Positions 27,118 through 35,624 of a DNA stretch of 64,000 nt are shown in pieces. The stretch is from positions 88,529 through 152,528 of the forward strand of contig NZ_VCRN01000013.1 of NCBI RefSeq assembly GCF_009849585.1. The letters run 5' to 3'. How positions within the stretch are numbered: position 1 is the stretch's first letter; every line of letters begins with the position of its first letter. The notes under the pieces are model-generated. The model was not told where the DNA came from. It searched no databases and saw only the letters and a list, made by a program, of their open reading frames with translations. The stretch comes from Bacillus sp. ZZV12-4809. Lineage in GTDB: Bacteria; Bacillota; Bacilli; Bacillales; Cytobacillaceae. Made by a program: the position numbers and the translations under genes.

Positions 27118-27294
27118 TTGTATAAAAAACGGGAGATGCCAAAGAGTTATCAAACAGGTAATCCACAGATAAAAGAAGATAAAATTTACATGGGTAATTC
27201 AATAAAGGGAGCGGGCTATAAGAAAAAAAGATCTGGAAATGGAGACTGCGGCTGCGGATCGAATGTAAAGAAATTACGCGCTAAGAAGGCATAA
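27118..27294 (+). CDS. Small basic protein with C-terminal CGC motif
   Basis: This 58-residue, Lys/Gly-rich protein ends DCGCGSNVKKLRAKKA. TTG at 27118 is eight bases after TTAGGAGG. Composition resembles the small CxC proteins at 16969 and 17187, but with the Cys pair near the C-terminus. A sigma-K-type promoter lies upstream. Function is unknown; a minor coat or outer-layer component is inferred. Confidence 0.6.
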   Translation: MYKKREMPKSYQTGNPQIKEDKIYMGNSIKGAGYKKKRSGNGDCGCGSNVKKLRAKKA

Positions 27295-27428
27295 GAATTT
27301 TGCTATCTATTAGTATCCCGTGTTCTTTAAGCCGCAATTTAAACAAGGGGGGCAAATAGAATGCTCCCCTTAAAAATCTTAATCTATTAATATGTTATTT
27401 TACAAAATACGCGATATATATATCAAGA

Positions 27429-27692
27429 TTATAAGAGTTTTATCTCCAATTCGTCCTTATAGCAGCAAAACTTAAACTTCTTGCCTTTGCCACAGGGACA
27501 GGGATCATATAATTTATCCTTCATTTTTGTTTTTAATGCTTTTTTCAGCTGAGATATATCCACATATGGCTTCAGCTTGATAACCGATTGAATACCATAA
27601 TCCTGGCAAATTTTCGTCACCTGTGCTGCCTGGAGTTCAGTTACGACAGAACAATAAATCAGGTTTTCTTTTCGAAGGTTTGTATTTGACAA
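27429..27692 (-). CDS. SEC-C zinc-motif protein
   Basis: This 87-residue protein ends with a SEC-C metal-binding motif, DPCPCGKGKKFKFCC, which in SecA and many small proteins binds zinc. The first 55 residues are unremarkable and may form a small alpha/beta unit. A longer reading from 27710 exists, but TTG at 27692 follows GGAGGG with suitable spacing. The SEC-C motif gives no specific function by itself. Confidence 0.75.
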   Translation of the reverse strand: MSNTNLRKENLIYCSVVTELQAAQVTKICQDYGIQSVIKLKPYVDISQLKKALKTKMKDKLYDPCPCGKGKKFKFCCYKDELEIKLL

Positions 27693-27978
27693 AATCAATT
27701 CTCCCTCCAATTTTTAAAAGTTAGTTTATCATACGCATTTAAGCTGATTTCGGAACGTTAATTAATTCAAAAAATGGGGGAACTGTCATTTCAAAAAACT
27801 CAGATTGATTTGATCTTAAAAATTGGATGTCCAAAAATTGTTCCACCATATTATAAATGTCCATGCCATCCTTGTCTTCTATACATATATAAATAGTAAG
27901 TCAAAAGAAAGAGATTCCCTCATCATGTTCTTATGTACTCTTTCTGTTTTGATTAATATCTATAAGGAGTGAAATTGT

Positions 27979-28779
27979 ATGAAGAAAAATACGGGGTGCG
28001 GCAACAATGGGCATAGCGGATCCTGCGACGTCTCGAGAACTAAGACAGTTGACTGTTTTACCAGATCTTTTGCCCCTATTGCAGACATTCAAAATGTTCC
28101 TGTCTATGACATTCCTGTCGTATTGGCAGAGGTAGAGCTCCAGGCGGATGTTGAAGCCGATATTAAGCTTCCTACACCTGCAAGAGAGATTAAATGGATT
28201 CGCAAGAATGTCTCCCTCAAGCAGTGTAAAGCAATTCCGTCCATTCAAAACCCTGGGTATGTTAAGTTATTCGTTACCGGTGTCGTGCACAAGAATATTC
28301 AATATGTTGAAGAATGCAGCGGGTATATTACGGACTTTAGCACTGACATTGATTTCAGCTGTAATCAGCAAGTTAAGGTTTTTAATACACCATTAGAATT
28401 TCCAAGCAGAAAATCATCTGTGGATGAGAGAAGATTTCTCGATAAAACGGGACATGGTGCTGACCACACAACTGGAGGTTCAAGAACCTTCGAATTTTAT
28501 AATGATCCGATTGACTGCAAATTAATTTTCTCAGAAGTTAATGACCTTGACCTTTTTAAGGAATTCAACCGGTTTGGGCAGTTCGAAAAGATTACAGAAA
28601 AAATGGAAATAACTCTATTCTTTAAATTATTGCAAAACCAGCAATTTAATCCTAAGTTCGTCCAGCCCCCGAAAAAGGGAGCCTGCAATCTTCCATGGCC
28701 TGCTCAAAAGGTACAGCCTCAAGCAACGGCTCGTGAGAAATTTGTTGAGAAAATTCAAGGTATGTATCGCATCAGATAA
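27979..28779 (+). CDS. SPOCS/DUF3794-like spore protein 1
   Basis: This 266-residue protein has a Cys-rich head (GCGNNGHSGSC) and a core at about residues 44-117 resembling the SPOCS/DUF3794 domain of spore morphogenetic proteins such as SipL. Diagnostic pieces are IPVVLAEVELQADVEADI, then IKWIRKNVSLKQCK, then VTGVVHKNIQYVEEC. The C-terminal FKLLQNQQF matches the tails of the two paralogues at 29129 and 33013. There is no signal peptide. AAGGAGTG precedes the ATG. A CATATTATA -10-like element lies about 125 bases upstream. Confidence 0.75.
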   Translation: MKKNTGCGNNGHSGSCDVSRTKTVDCFTRSFAPIADIQNVPVYDIPVVLAEVELQADVEADIKLPTPAREIKWIRKNVSLKQCKAIPSIQNPGYVKLFVTGVVHKNIQYVEECSGYITDFSTDIDFSCNQQVKVFNTPLEFPSRKSSVDERRFLDKTGHGADHTTGGSRTFEFYNDPIDCKLIFSEVNDLDLFKEFNRFGQFEKITEKMEITLFFKLLQNQQFNPKFVQPPKKGACNLPWPAQKVQPQATAREKFVEKIQGMYRIR

Positions 28780-28837
28780 GTCTGTAATAAAAGAGTTTAA
28801 CTCTTTTTAAGTTAATCACCCTGTATTTGCTGATTGC

Positions 28838-28876
28838 TCATTCTGAGTCTGTTACAGACTCAGAATGGTTTTTGAA
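28838..28876 (+). terminator. Terminator of SPOCS-like gene 1
   Basis: CATTCTGAGTCTG and CAGACTCAGAATG form a perfect 13-bp stem with a three-base loop, followed by GTTTTTG. A smaller AAAAGAGTTTAACTCTTTTT palindrome precedes it at 28789. The rest of 28780-29128 has no gene. Confidence 0.9.
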
Positions 28877-29041
28877 TAGTTTATTAATAAAATAAGTACA
28901 TAAAAAACTTGAATTTAATTAAGGTCATTAATATTAGTAATATTAATGTTGATCTAAGGAATTATACTTTGTCTGGATTTTCACCGATATGCTGGACCCG
29001 CGGACTGGTATTTTGAAGGTTTAATAACTTGTGGAAAATAA

Positions 29042-29096
29042 TAAAGCATTACCTTGGGGCATTTTGTCCTAAAATGGCCCCAAGATAATGCAATAA
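29042..29096 (-). terminator. Large inverted repeat, probable terminator
   Basis: GCATTACCTTGGGGC pairs with GCCCCAAGATAATGC, and the loop itself contains CATTTT/AAAATG pairing. Read on the minus strand it is followed by TTTATTATTTT, so it probably ends the SPOCS-like gene 2 transcript. Confidence 0.7.
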
Positions 29097-29128
29097 TTTA
29101 ACCGTTTTAATTTTTAGAGGAAGGAAGA

Positions 29129-29920
29129 TTATAAAACATTCACACGAACCTGCTGATTTTGCAGGACTTTAATTGTGAATTCCAGGAACATTTTTTCAAC
29201 GATTGTTTGGAAAGTTCCCTCACCAAAAGCATTGTGGTTCGGCAGCGGGTGACGATCTATGGCTTCATCATATTCAACAATTCTGCTTGCGAGCAATTCA
29301 CAGAAAGGAAATTGGTTATAGAATTGTCGGCTTTCCTGATGAAACTGGGAAAGATCGCTTGAAAGGAGATGGTCCTTTTCAGGAAACCCTTTTCCTAACT
29401 CTTGGGATCTAAAGAAATCAAATTCTCCTTCAGAATTAAACATCGGGCGCTGTGGCGGGTTCAAAAAGTCTTCTGGAGCGATCGTAGTAGAACATTCAAA
29501 TGGTGTATCTACAGTTAATGACTTTATTTCTGATGAAACACATGAACTGCCATAGGAATATGCGCATGGAGTAGCGTACTGGATGTTTTTGCGGACAAAA
29601 CCTCTTATAAATAAAGGAATTGGCGTTGATGAAGGTGCAAAAGGATCAAAACCCGAAGCTCCTGGTAGAAGCAGTGTACATTGGACAATTTTAACCCTCT
29701 TTTTAATAGCCTTGATTTCCAGCACTGGTTCAGGGAAATGAATATTTGCGGATATGTTTGTCCTAACATTCAGCTCGGCAAGAGTTACAGGAACTTTTAG
29801 AATCGCTTCTCCTCCAGGAGTTGCTCCTCCAGGTGTTGTAATCGGAGTTGACGGCAAACTCTCGCACTGCTCTACAGATGCGGATTGGTTAGTACTGATA
29901 CAGTTGTTATCTTTTTTCAA
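29129..29920 (-). CDS. SPOCS/DUF3794-like spore protein 2
   Basis: The 263-residue protein has a core at about residues 42-120: VPVTLAELNVRTNISANI, LEIKAIKKRVKIVQC and IRGFVRKNIQYATPC. A C-terminal half (LSQFHQESRQFYNQF through KVLQNQQVRVNVL) closely follows the 33013 product. TTG at 29920 has AAAGGAGG seven bases upstream. CATATGATA at 29953-29961 (minus) matches a sigma-K -10 element without a clear -35. A short Pro/Thr/Gly-rich linker (PSTPITTPGGATPGG) precedes the core and could be glycosylated. Confidence 0.75.
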   Translation of the reverse strand: MKKDNNCISTNQSASVEQCESLPSTPITTPGGATPGGEAILKVPVTLAELNVRTNISANIHFPEPVLEIKAIKKRVKIVQCTLLLPGASGFDPFAPSSTPIPLFIRGFVRKNIQYATPCAYSYGSSCVSSEIKSLTVDTPFECSTTIAPEDFLNPPQRPMFNSEGEFDFFRSQELGKGFPEKDHLLSSDLSQFHQESRQFYNQFPFCELLASRIVEYDEAIDRHPLPNHNAFGEGTFQTIVEKMFLEFTIKVLQNQQVRVNVL

Positions 29921-30215
29921 AATTATTCCTCCTTTGTTAAATATGCTCAAATTATCATATGCAAAAAGTAAGACAAACTATAGATGAATGAAGTAGTACA
30001 TTAGTGGATTTTTGAAGGGGGACTTATCTTTAGGATTTGCATAGTTAACAGGAGAGGAGCTAATCCAAACTATCGTTTAATTAGGCAGTACCTTGTTTGG
30101 ATGAGTGAGGTTAAATTGCTGAACGCAAATCCAAAATAAGTGGAAGTATTATGGGTTTTTGACAGGTTCGAAATGATTGACTCAGTATGTATAGCACTTG
30201 CCTTCTAAGTTAATA

Positions 30216-30247
30216 CAAAAAGAGGATACCCTTTAAAAGATACCCTC
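30216..30247 (-). terminator. Terminator of the acidic-repeat gene
   Basis: On the minus strand GAGGGTATC and GGTATCCTC pair with two wobbles around an eight-base loop, followed by TTTTTG. Bases 29962-30215 hold no supported gene. Confidence 0.65.
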
Positions 30248-30250
30248 ACG

Positions 30251-32932
30251 TTATAGTTTTACATATTGCTCTTGGAAAAAGTCCAAACTTAATATAGCAT
30301 TCCCTTGGATTTCCAGAATAGGCCCGGATCCGAGAGTATCATGCCAGACAACATGGATTTTTTTAAGCTCGCAGCAGATTTCTTCTGAAAATTGCTGAAA
30401 GAATTCACGATGAGCATTACTTCCACTTTCAGCTTGAAACATGTATTCATTTTGGCTGACAGCCTCTGGAAGCACCGGAGGGGATAGCCAGCATAATTCC
30501 AGCGTATGTTCAATAGGAATTGCTATCTTCGCCAATTGCAGGGTATCATTATTTTCATAAATTATTTCTGCAAAAATCATCGCTCTTATAAATGCAATGT
30601 TTGATGGCAGCATAACCCGGCAGCGCAGTGAATCAACTGACCATTCGATTTTTTTTATTTCTTTGACCATAAATTCAACAGGGAGGCATTCAAATAGATT
30701 CATTTCTAATTCTGACTTTGCAACTATTACAGGTACTTTAATGATTGGTCCTGTCCGGCAGGGAGGGGCGACTTGCTGCTCGAAAACGCAATATTCACTT
30801 TTCTCATTCATTTCCTCTTCAGTGTTATCACACATACTGGATGACTCGCTATTAGAAAGGGGCATTTCTTCCACAGTATCTGATGAATCAAGCTCTGACT
30901 TGAACTTTTCAATAAGATTGCGGCTTTTATCGTCATTAATGTCATCATTCGCTTCACCTGGCGCAGCATCCCCATCTTCAACAATAGAAGGAGCCATTTC
31001 ATCCTCAGTATCAGATGATTCAAGCTCTGACGTGAACTTATCGATTAGATTGCTGCTTCTATCGTTACTAATATCATCATCCACTTCACCCATATCAGCG
31101 TCTCCATCTTGAAAAATAGAAGGCTCCATTTCATCCTCAGTATCAGGTGAATCAAGCTCTGACGTGAACTTTTCAATAAGATTGCGGCTTTCATCGTTAT
31201 TACCTTCATCATCCGCTTCACCTGAAGCAGTGTCTCCATCTTCAACAATAGAAGGGGGCATTTCATCTACACTATCAGGTGAATCAAGCTCTGACTTGAA
31301 CTTTTCAATAAGATTGCTTCCTTTGTCATTTAGTAGTTCAACATCCATTTCACTTTGAGCAGCATCTCCATCTTCACTGTCAGTAAGGGCCATTTTATCC
31401 ACGGTTTCAGGAGAATCACCCTCTGACGTGAACTTATCCATAAGATTTTTTTCATTTAAAACATTATCTTTTTCTACACCTTGAGCTTCTCCGTCATTAA
31501 TGTAGTCATTTTCCTCCATCATGGAAGAAAAATCATTTAACAAGACCGATATCTTATGATACTTTTCATTTTCAGCATCTGCTCTATACTTTCGATATGA
31601 AATACCTTCCTCACTTATAATGGATGAAACCTGGTCACTTATATAAGATAATTCCTCCATTAACGAGAATAATTTTTCCTGAAGTGGAAGGAAAGAAGTA
31701 TTTTTCGTTTCAGCTGGTAAATCACATTTTCGGGAGGAGCATTCTTGAGAGCCGTCCTGATCAAAATCATTAAGAATTTCTTTTTTTTCATCGGAGGATT
31801 CATGAACTCCAAAACAATAATCCATTTCCTGCACCGAAGAGGATGATTCTTCAAATTCAGCATATTTATCATAGTATTTTTCCATCATAAAGGAACTGGA
31901 CTCACTACGGCCAAATGAATTATCAGCTTCGACTGAAAATAATTGATCCGGTTTAGATGGATCAATGTCCGATTCTGAAGAAGACGATTCCTCCAGCATT
32001 GAAACAAATTCACTCTCCAGTGAACGATCGTTATTTACTTTGGGATCATTATTAGAGTCTAGGGATTCATCAAACTGAACATTTTTATCCTGACTTTCTT
32101 CATTAAGTAATAAGCCTTTTTCCAAAGATAATTGAAATTCATTTATAGGTTCTTGCGGGTCCATTTTCCTTGAATTTGGATCATCTATATTAGTTAATGT
32201 TATTTCTTTATTAGGAACGTCAATGTTTGTTTGGTTAGAAGTTTCAAGGATTGCTGTAAACTCTTCTACCAAATCCACTACTTCATACTGGCTTGAACTG
32301 GTCTTTAAATCCAGCTGCTTTTCATGCTGAAGGAAAGAGGTATCCCTTTTGTCTTCATCGAAAGCACTTGTTCTTTTTTCAAATAGGGATATTTCTGCCT
32401 TATCTAATGCATTAATGCTGTTCTGGATTGGCAGAGTATTTTCTTTAGAGTAATGATCATAGCCAGGTTGGCCATTTTTTTCGATATCCTTATACCCAGT
32501 TTTATTTGTAAATTTACTTGGTAAGGAGGGAGACCAGCTGAGCATTGGAGAAAAAGGAGTCAGCATAGTCATTAAGCTTTTTGGAATACTTACACTTTTT
32601 TTATCGAGTATCTGACCATTTTCTTTTTTAGGTTTCGGCTGTGCAATCAATCCATCATCTAAAATTGAGTCTAAGGGATTTCTTTTATTACGGCTGACTT
32701 GCCTGTCTTCTAATTTTGGAGGTGTAAAAATAAATGGTGCTGAATCTCCTTTTGGCGAAAACAAAGGCTTTAGCTTCTTTACCTGTTTCCCTTCAGGCTT
32801 AGACTTCTTAGACTCACTTTCAATCATTTTGCTGTCCGGTTTCCCTTGCCCAGAATAATAATACATTTGCTGGGCAGTCTGCTTATTCATTCCTCTTTTA
32901 ATATTATTAATTGGAGTATTGTCATTTCTCAT
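30251..32932 (-). CDS. Acidic repeat scaffold fused to a SPOCS-like domain
   Basis: This protein has 893 residues. The first 100 are basic and Pro-rich (PKLEDRQVSRNKRNP). Residues of about 150-720 are extremely Asp/Glu/Ser-rich and probably disordered. Within them five 44-residue units carry a hydrophobic NLIEKFTSELDS core in an acidic setting. The last 165 residues resemble the SPOCS-like paralogues nearby, from VPVIVAKSELEMNLFE through VKEIKKIEWSVDSLRCRV. The ATG has only a weak ribosome site, and the gene lies 80 bases after the 33013 gene, so they may share a transcript. A spore-layer scaffold or cation-binding linker is inferred. Confidence 0.78.
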   Translation of the reverse strand: MRNDNTPINNIKRGMNKQTAQQMYYYSGQGKPDSKMIESESKKSKPEGKQVKKLKPLFSPKGDSAPFIFTPPKLEDRQVSRNKRNPLDSILDDGLIAQPKPKKENGQILDKKSVSIPKSLMTMLTPFSPMLSWSPSLPSKFTNKTGYKDIEKNGQPGYDHYSKENTLPIQNSINALDKAEISLFEKRTSAFDEDKRDTSFLQHEKQLDLKTSSSQYEVVDLVEEFTAILETSNQTNIDVPNKEITLTNIDDPNSRKMDPQEPINEFQLSLEKGLLLNEESQDKNVQFDESLDSNNDPKVNNDRSLESEFVSMLEESSSSESDIDPSKPDQLFSVEADNSFGRSESSSFMMEKYYDKYAEFEESSSSVQEMDYCFGVHESSDEKKEILNDFDQDGSQECSSRKCDLPAETKNTSFLPLQEKLFSLMEELSYISDQVSSIISEEGISYRKYRADAENEKYHKISVLLNDFSSMMEENDYINDGEAQGVEKDNVLNEKNLMDKFTSEGDSPETVDKMALTDSEDGDAAQSEMDVELLNDKGSNLIEKFKSELDSPDSVDEMPPSIVEDGDTASGEADDEGNNDESRNLIEKFTSELDSPDTEDEMEPSIFQDGDADMGEVDDDISNDRSSNLIDKFTSELESSDTEDEMAPSIVEDGDAAPGEANDDINDDKSRNLIEKFKSELDSSDTVEEMPLSNSESSSMCDNTEEEMNEKSEYCVFEQQVAPPCRTGPIIKVPVIVAKSELEMNLFECLPVEFMVKEIKKIEWSVDSLRCRVMLPSNIAFIRAMIFAEIIYENNDTLQLAKIAIPIEHTLELCWLSPPVLPEAVSQNEYMFQAESGSNAHREFFQQFSEEICCELKKIHVVWHDTLGSGPILEIQGNAILSLDFFQEQYVKL
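30850..31450 (-). repeat. 132-bp in-frame tandem repeat in the acidic scaffold gene
   Basis: Sequences encoding NLI(E/D)KF recur at about 30898, 31030, 31162, 31294 and 31427, a 132-bp (44-codon) period. The units have diverged in the acidic spacers but keep the hydrophobic hexapeptide. Confidence 0.8.
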
Positions 32933-33012
32933 GGTTCCAGGAAGGGGTGCTGTCTATAAAAGCAACCTCTCCAATCCCCTCCTTACCTTCAAGATTAATC
33001 ATCTTCAAAGCG

Positions 33013-33792
33013 TTAATCGCAATGATCAAAACAATCATCATCATTAGTTGTGGAAGATACGCGGATCTGCTGTTTTTGCAGTACTTTTAAGGTTAAATCC
33101 AAAACCATTTTCTCCTCAACCTTTGTAAAAACACCTTCTCCTAATGGTGAGCAGTTGGGAAGTGGAGACCGGTCGATGGCTTCATCCCATTCTATTATTC
33201 TGCTTGAAATTAGTTCACAGAATGGAAGCTCGTTATAATGCTGGATACTTTCCTGGTGGAACTGGGAAAGGTCCTTTGTCTGCAGCTTATCTTTCTCGGG
33301 ATGGCCTGTTGGCAAAGGTTTAGAAATAAGGAAGTCAAATTCCAATCTATTATTCATTTCCGGCATTTGAGGCTTTGTTAAGAATTTTTTAATCTCACTC
33401 ACACAATGAAAGGGGATATCCACAGTGTATGAATGTATATCAGAAGCAATGCTTTTCCCCGTGTGCATTTCAATATCAGGGGATGGACTGGCATATTGAA
33501 TGTTTTTCCGCACAAATCCTTTAATAAATAATTTATTTGTAGGCAGTAATAGTCTGCATTGTGTTAATTTAACTGTTTTCTTAATGTCCTTTATTTCCAG
33601 AACCGGCTCTGGAAACGTCAGTAAGGCATCTATATTTATTTGTAAGGTTAGCTCAGCCAGCACCACGGGTACCTTTGTAACAATTTTGCCAATGTTTACA
33701 TGGGGATGATGTTCGATGCAGCTTTCACATTCACAATTATGAGTAATTGCCCAGCATGCATTCTCATGTTTATCTTTATGCGGTTCAGACAT
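33013..33792 (-). CDS. SPOCS/DUF3794-like spore protein 3
   Basis: This 259-residue protein has an N-terminal His/Cys cluster (HNCECESCIEHHPH, about 18-31), then the SPOCS-like core at 41-102 (VPVVLAELTLQINIDAL, LEIKDIKKTVKLTQC, IKGFVRKNIQYA). The tail closely matches the 29129 product (LSQFHQESIQHYNEL, FCELISSRIIEWDEAIDR). ATG at 33792 follows AGGAGG. Upstream, CATACTATG near 33820 resembles a sigma-E/K -10 element with one mismatch. The Cys/His head may bind metal or crosslink. Confidence 0.77.
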   Translation of the reverse strand: MSEPHKDKHENACWAITHNCECESCIEHHPHVNIGKIVTKVPVVLAELTLQINIDALLTFPEPVLEIKDIKKTVKLTQCRLLLPTNKLFIKGFVRKNIQYASPSPDIEMHTGKSIASDIHSYTVDIPFHCVSEIKKFLTKPQMPEMNNRLEFDFLISKPLPTGHPEKDKLQTKDLSQFHQESIQHYNELPFCELISSRIIEWDEAIDRSPLPNCSPLGEGVFTKVEEKMVLDLTLKVLQKQQIRVSSTTNDDDCFDHCD

Positions 33793-33967
33793 ATTGGGGC
33801 CTCCTGAAGTCAAGATATAGCATAGTATGCGTGATAAATGACTATGTATGGGCACCTGCCCTATAGAAAAAAAGAGCCTTTAAAACTGAAGGAGAAAATT
33901 TTATAAAAAAAAGACGGGCACAACTGGACTCCTAACCCGCATAAGATTCAAGGAGGAGTGAGGGAAA

Positions 33968-35155
33968 ATGGATAGAAGAAATTTTCTTGCGGTTGATATA
34001 GGGAACAGCTGGTATAAAGCAATGGCATCAGATAGCGGACAAATATCCGAGTACCAGCTTCCAAATGCAATTGCGCTTTTTGACAGCGAATTTTATGAAA
34101 AACCATATGATGATGAGGATACTATCCTTGAAGAGAATTTGATCGTTGAAGTAAAAAGCAGGGCCGTTAAGGAAAAAAGAGAAATATATTATATTGGATT
34201 GGGAGCTGCCAGACAAAAGGATGTTAGCTTAACTTCCTTCAATAATCAAAAAGTTGATGAGGATCGAACGTATGTTTTACTTTTCGGATTAGCAGCATAT
34301 CATGCAGCCATTCAAACTCCTGATGAGCTGGAAATAAGCTATTCTGTCGATCAATTAGCTGTATCTCTGCCGACAACGCAATACAAAGAGCGTAAATCAG
34401 TATTTAAAGAGAAATTAGTCGGTTCACATACAATTATTTTACACAAAGTGCCTGGATTGGCTGATCCAAAAGAGCTGGAAGTTAAACTTAATATCAGAGA
34501 TGTAATTATAGGGGCAGAAGGAGCCTGTGCCTACCTGGGTTTAACCAGGGATCAGGACACTCTGGGAATTAAAAACCATGAACTGGTTAAAGAATCCGAA
34601 AAAGGAATCATCATTGGAGATTTGGGCGGAGATTCTGTTGATTTTGTAGGAATAAAGCATAATAAACCGGTTGCTTCCATAGAAGGGGAACCTTTTGGAA
34701 TAAATCAGTTTCTTGACCATATTATCCAGAAGGTTAGCAAAAATGAGCTATATCGTTTCGATTCACGGGCAGAGCTTGAAGAAAAATTGGCAGCGGGGAT
34801 CTCAGAATGGTATGTGGAGCCCTTTGCAGGAGTAAAAAAGGACATCAGCAAATATATTATACCGCAGCTAAAATCTATGGCTGCAAAATACTTGGAGCAT
34901 TTTGACAGGGTGCGGAGCAGTTCGAGGGAGATTAAAGGGGCAGTCAAGTATATTGCAGTGGGTGGTGCAGCCAAGCTGGCCCAAAAGCAGATACTCGAAG
35001 CTGCAGTGAAATGGTCTGATAGAGGCCGGCCAATTGTGCTAATGTTTCCTGAAGAAATGGAAAAGCTTAATGTTCAGGGTTTGATGATTCTGGCGAAAAT
35101 GAATCAAATAAAAAAAGAAAAAGGAAATAGCACTGCCATTTCCGTAAATAGTTAG
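33968..35155 (+). CDS. ParM/Alp-type actin-like ATPase
   Basis: This 395-residue protein has the actin/Hsp70 ATPase fold of the ParM/StbA type. Phosphate-1 motif AVDIGNSWYKAM lies at residue 8, phosphate-2 motif IIIGDLGGDSVDF near 218, and the adenosine motif YIAVGGAAKLAQ near 326. Relatives form filaments that segregate plasmids or organise phage DNA. AAGGAGGAGTG lies upstream of the ATG. A small gene follows after two bases, in the position of a ParR-type adaptor. It sits among spore-structure genes on the chromosome, without a replication gene nearby. Confidence 0.87.
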   Translation: MDRRNFLAVDIGNSWYKAMASDSGQISEYQLPNAIALFDSEFYEKPYDDEDTILEENLIVEVKSRAVKEKREIYYIGLGAARQKDVSLTSFNNQKVDEDRTYVLLFGLAAYHAAIQTPDELEISYSVDQLAVSLPTTQYKERKSVFKEKLVGSHTIILHKVPGLADPKELEVKLNIRDVIIGAEGACAYLGLTRDQDTLGIKNHELVKESEKGIIIGDLGGDSVDFVGIKHNKPVASIEGEPFGINQFLDHIIQKVSKNELYRFDSRAELEEKLAAGISEWYVEPFAGVKKDISKYIIPQLKSMAAKYLEHFDRVRSSSREIKGAVKYIAVGGAAKLAQKQILEAAVKWSDRGRPIVLMFPEEMEKLNVQGLMILAKMNQIKKEKGNSTAISVNS

Positions 35156-35157
35156 GG

Positions 35158-35538
35158 ATGAAGCTAATGTCCAAAACATATACGGATTCTCTTAATAAAA
35201 CTGCTATAACGATTTCCGAATCCTTCATAGATGTAAAAACGGGAAATACTATTACTGTATCCCCAAAAGTGGTGGAACAAATTAAATACCATTCAGCAAA
35301 TCAGACTTTAATGCATCTGCTTTTATCAGCACTTCATAACTATCTGCATCCTAAATCAGCAGGCAGCAGCAGTGAAGTGATTTTAGCTGAAATAGCAGAA
35401 TTAAAAAGGCTTATAGAGGGCGGGTCCATCACTTTGAATAGGAAAGAAAATCAGGAATATACAGTTAAGAATCAGACAGATGATGCAGATTTAGATTTAA
35501 AAGAAGTAGTCAACGTTCTGGAGGCTTTCGGGGGATAA
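35158..35538 (+). CDS. Putative partner of the ParM-like protein
   Basis: The gene starts two bases after the actin-like gene and encodes 126 residues. The N-terminal half (TAITISESFIDVKTGNT, then VSPKVVEQIKYH) could be a small DNA- or protein-binding unit. Residues 65-85 contain an amphipathic helix (EVILAEIAELKRLIEGG), and the acidic C-terminus ends in LKEVVNVLEAFGG, like the C-terminal filament-contacting helix of ParR-type adaptors. No known family is recognised with certainty, so adaptor function is inferred from position and composition. Confidence 0.6.
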   Translation: MKLMSKTYTDSLNKTAITISESFIDVKTGNTITVSPKVVEQIKYHSANQTLMHLLLSALHNYLHPKSAGSSSEVILAEIAELKRLIEGGSITLNRKENQEYTVKNQTDDADLDLKEVVNVLEAFGG

Positions 35539-35542
35539 AAGT

Positions 35543-35575
35543 AAAAAGGTGCACCTAATGAGGTACACCTTTTTT
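35543..35575. terminator. Bidirectional terminator
   Basis: AAAAAGGTG and CACCTTTTT arms with inner ACCT/AGGT pairing separate the actin operon from the convergent coat gene. Confidence 0.8.
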
Positions 35576-35624
35576 GTTTCAGTTTTTACTCTAGTTCCAT
35601 CACAAGAAAAATACCTACAAGTCA

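Noticed and set aside
30597..31112. Ser/Ile-rich plus-strand frame opposite the acidic repeats
   Set aside because: Its composition is the complement of Asp/Glu/Ser codons in the real minus-strand gene.
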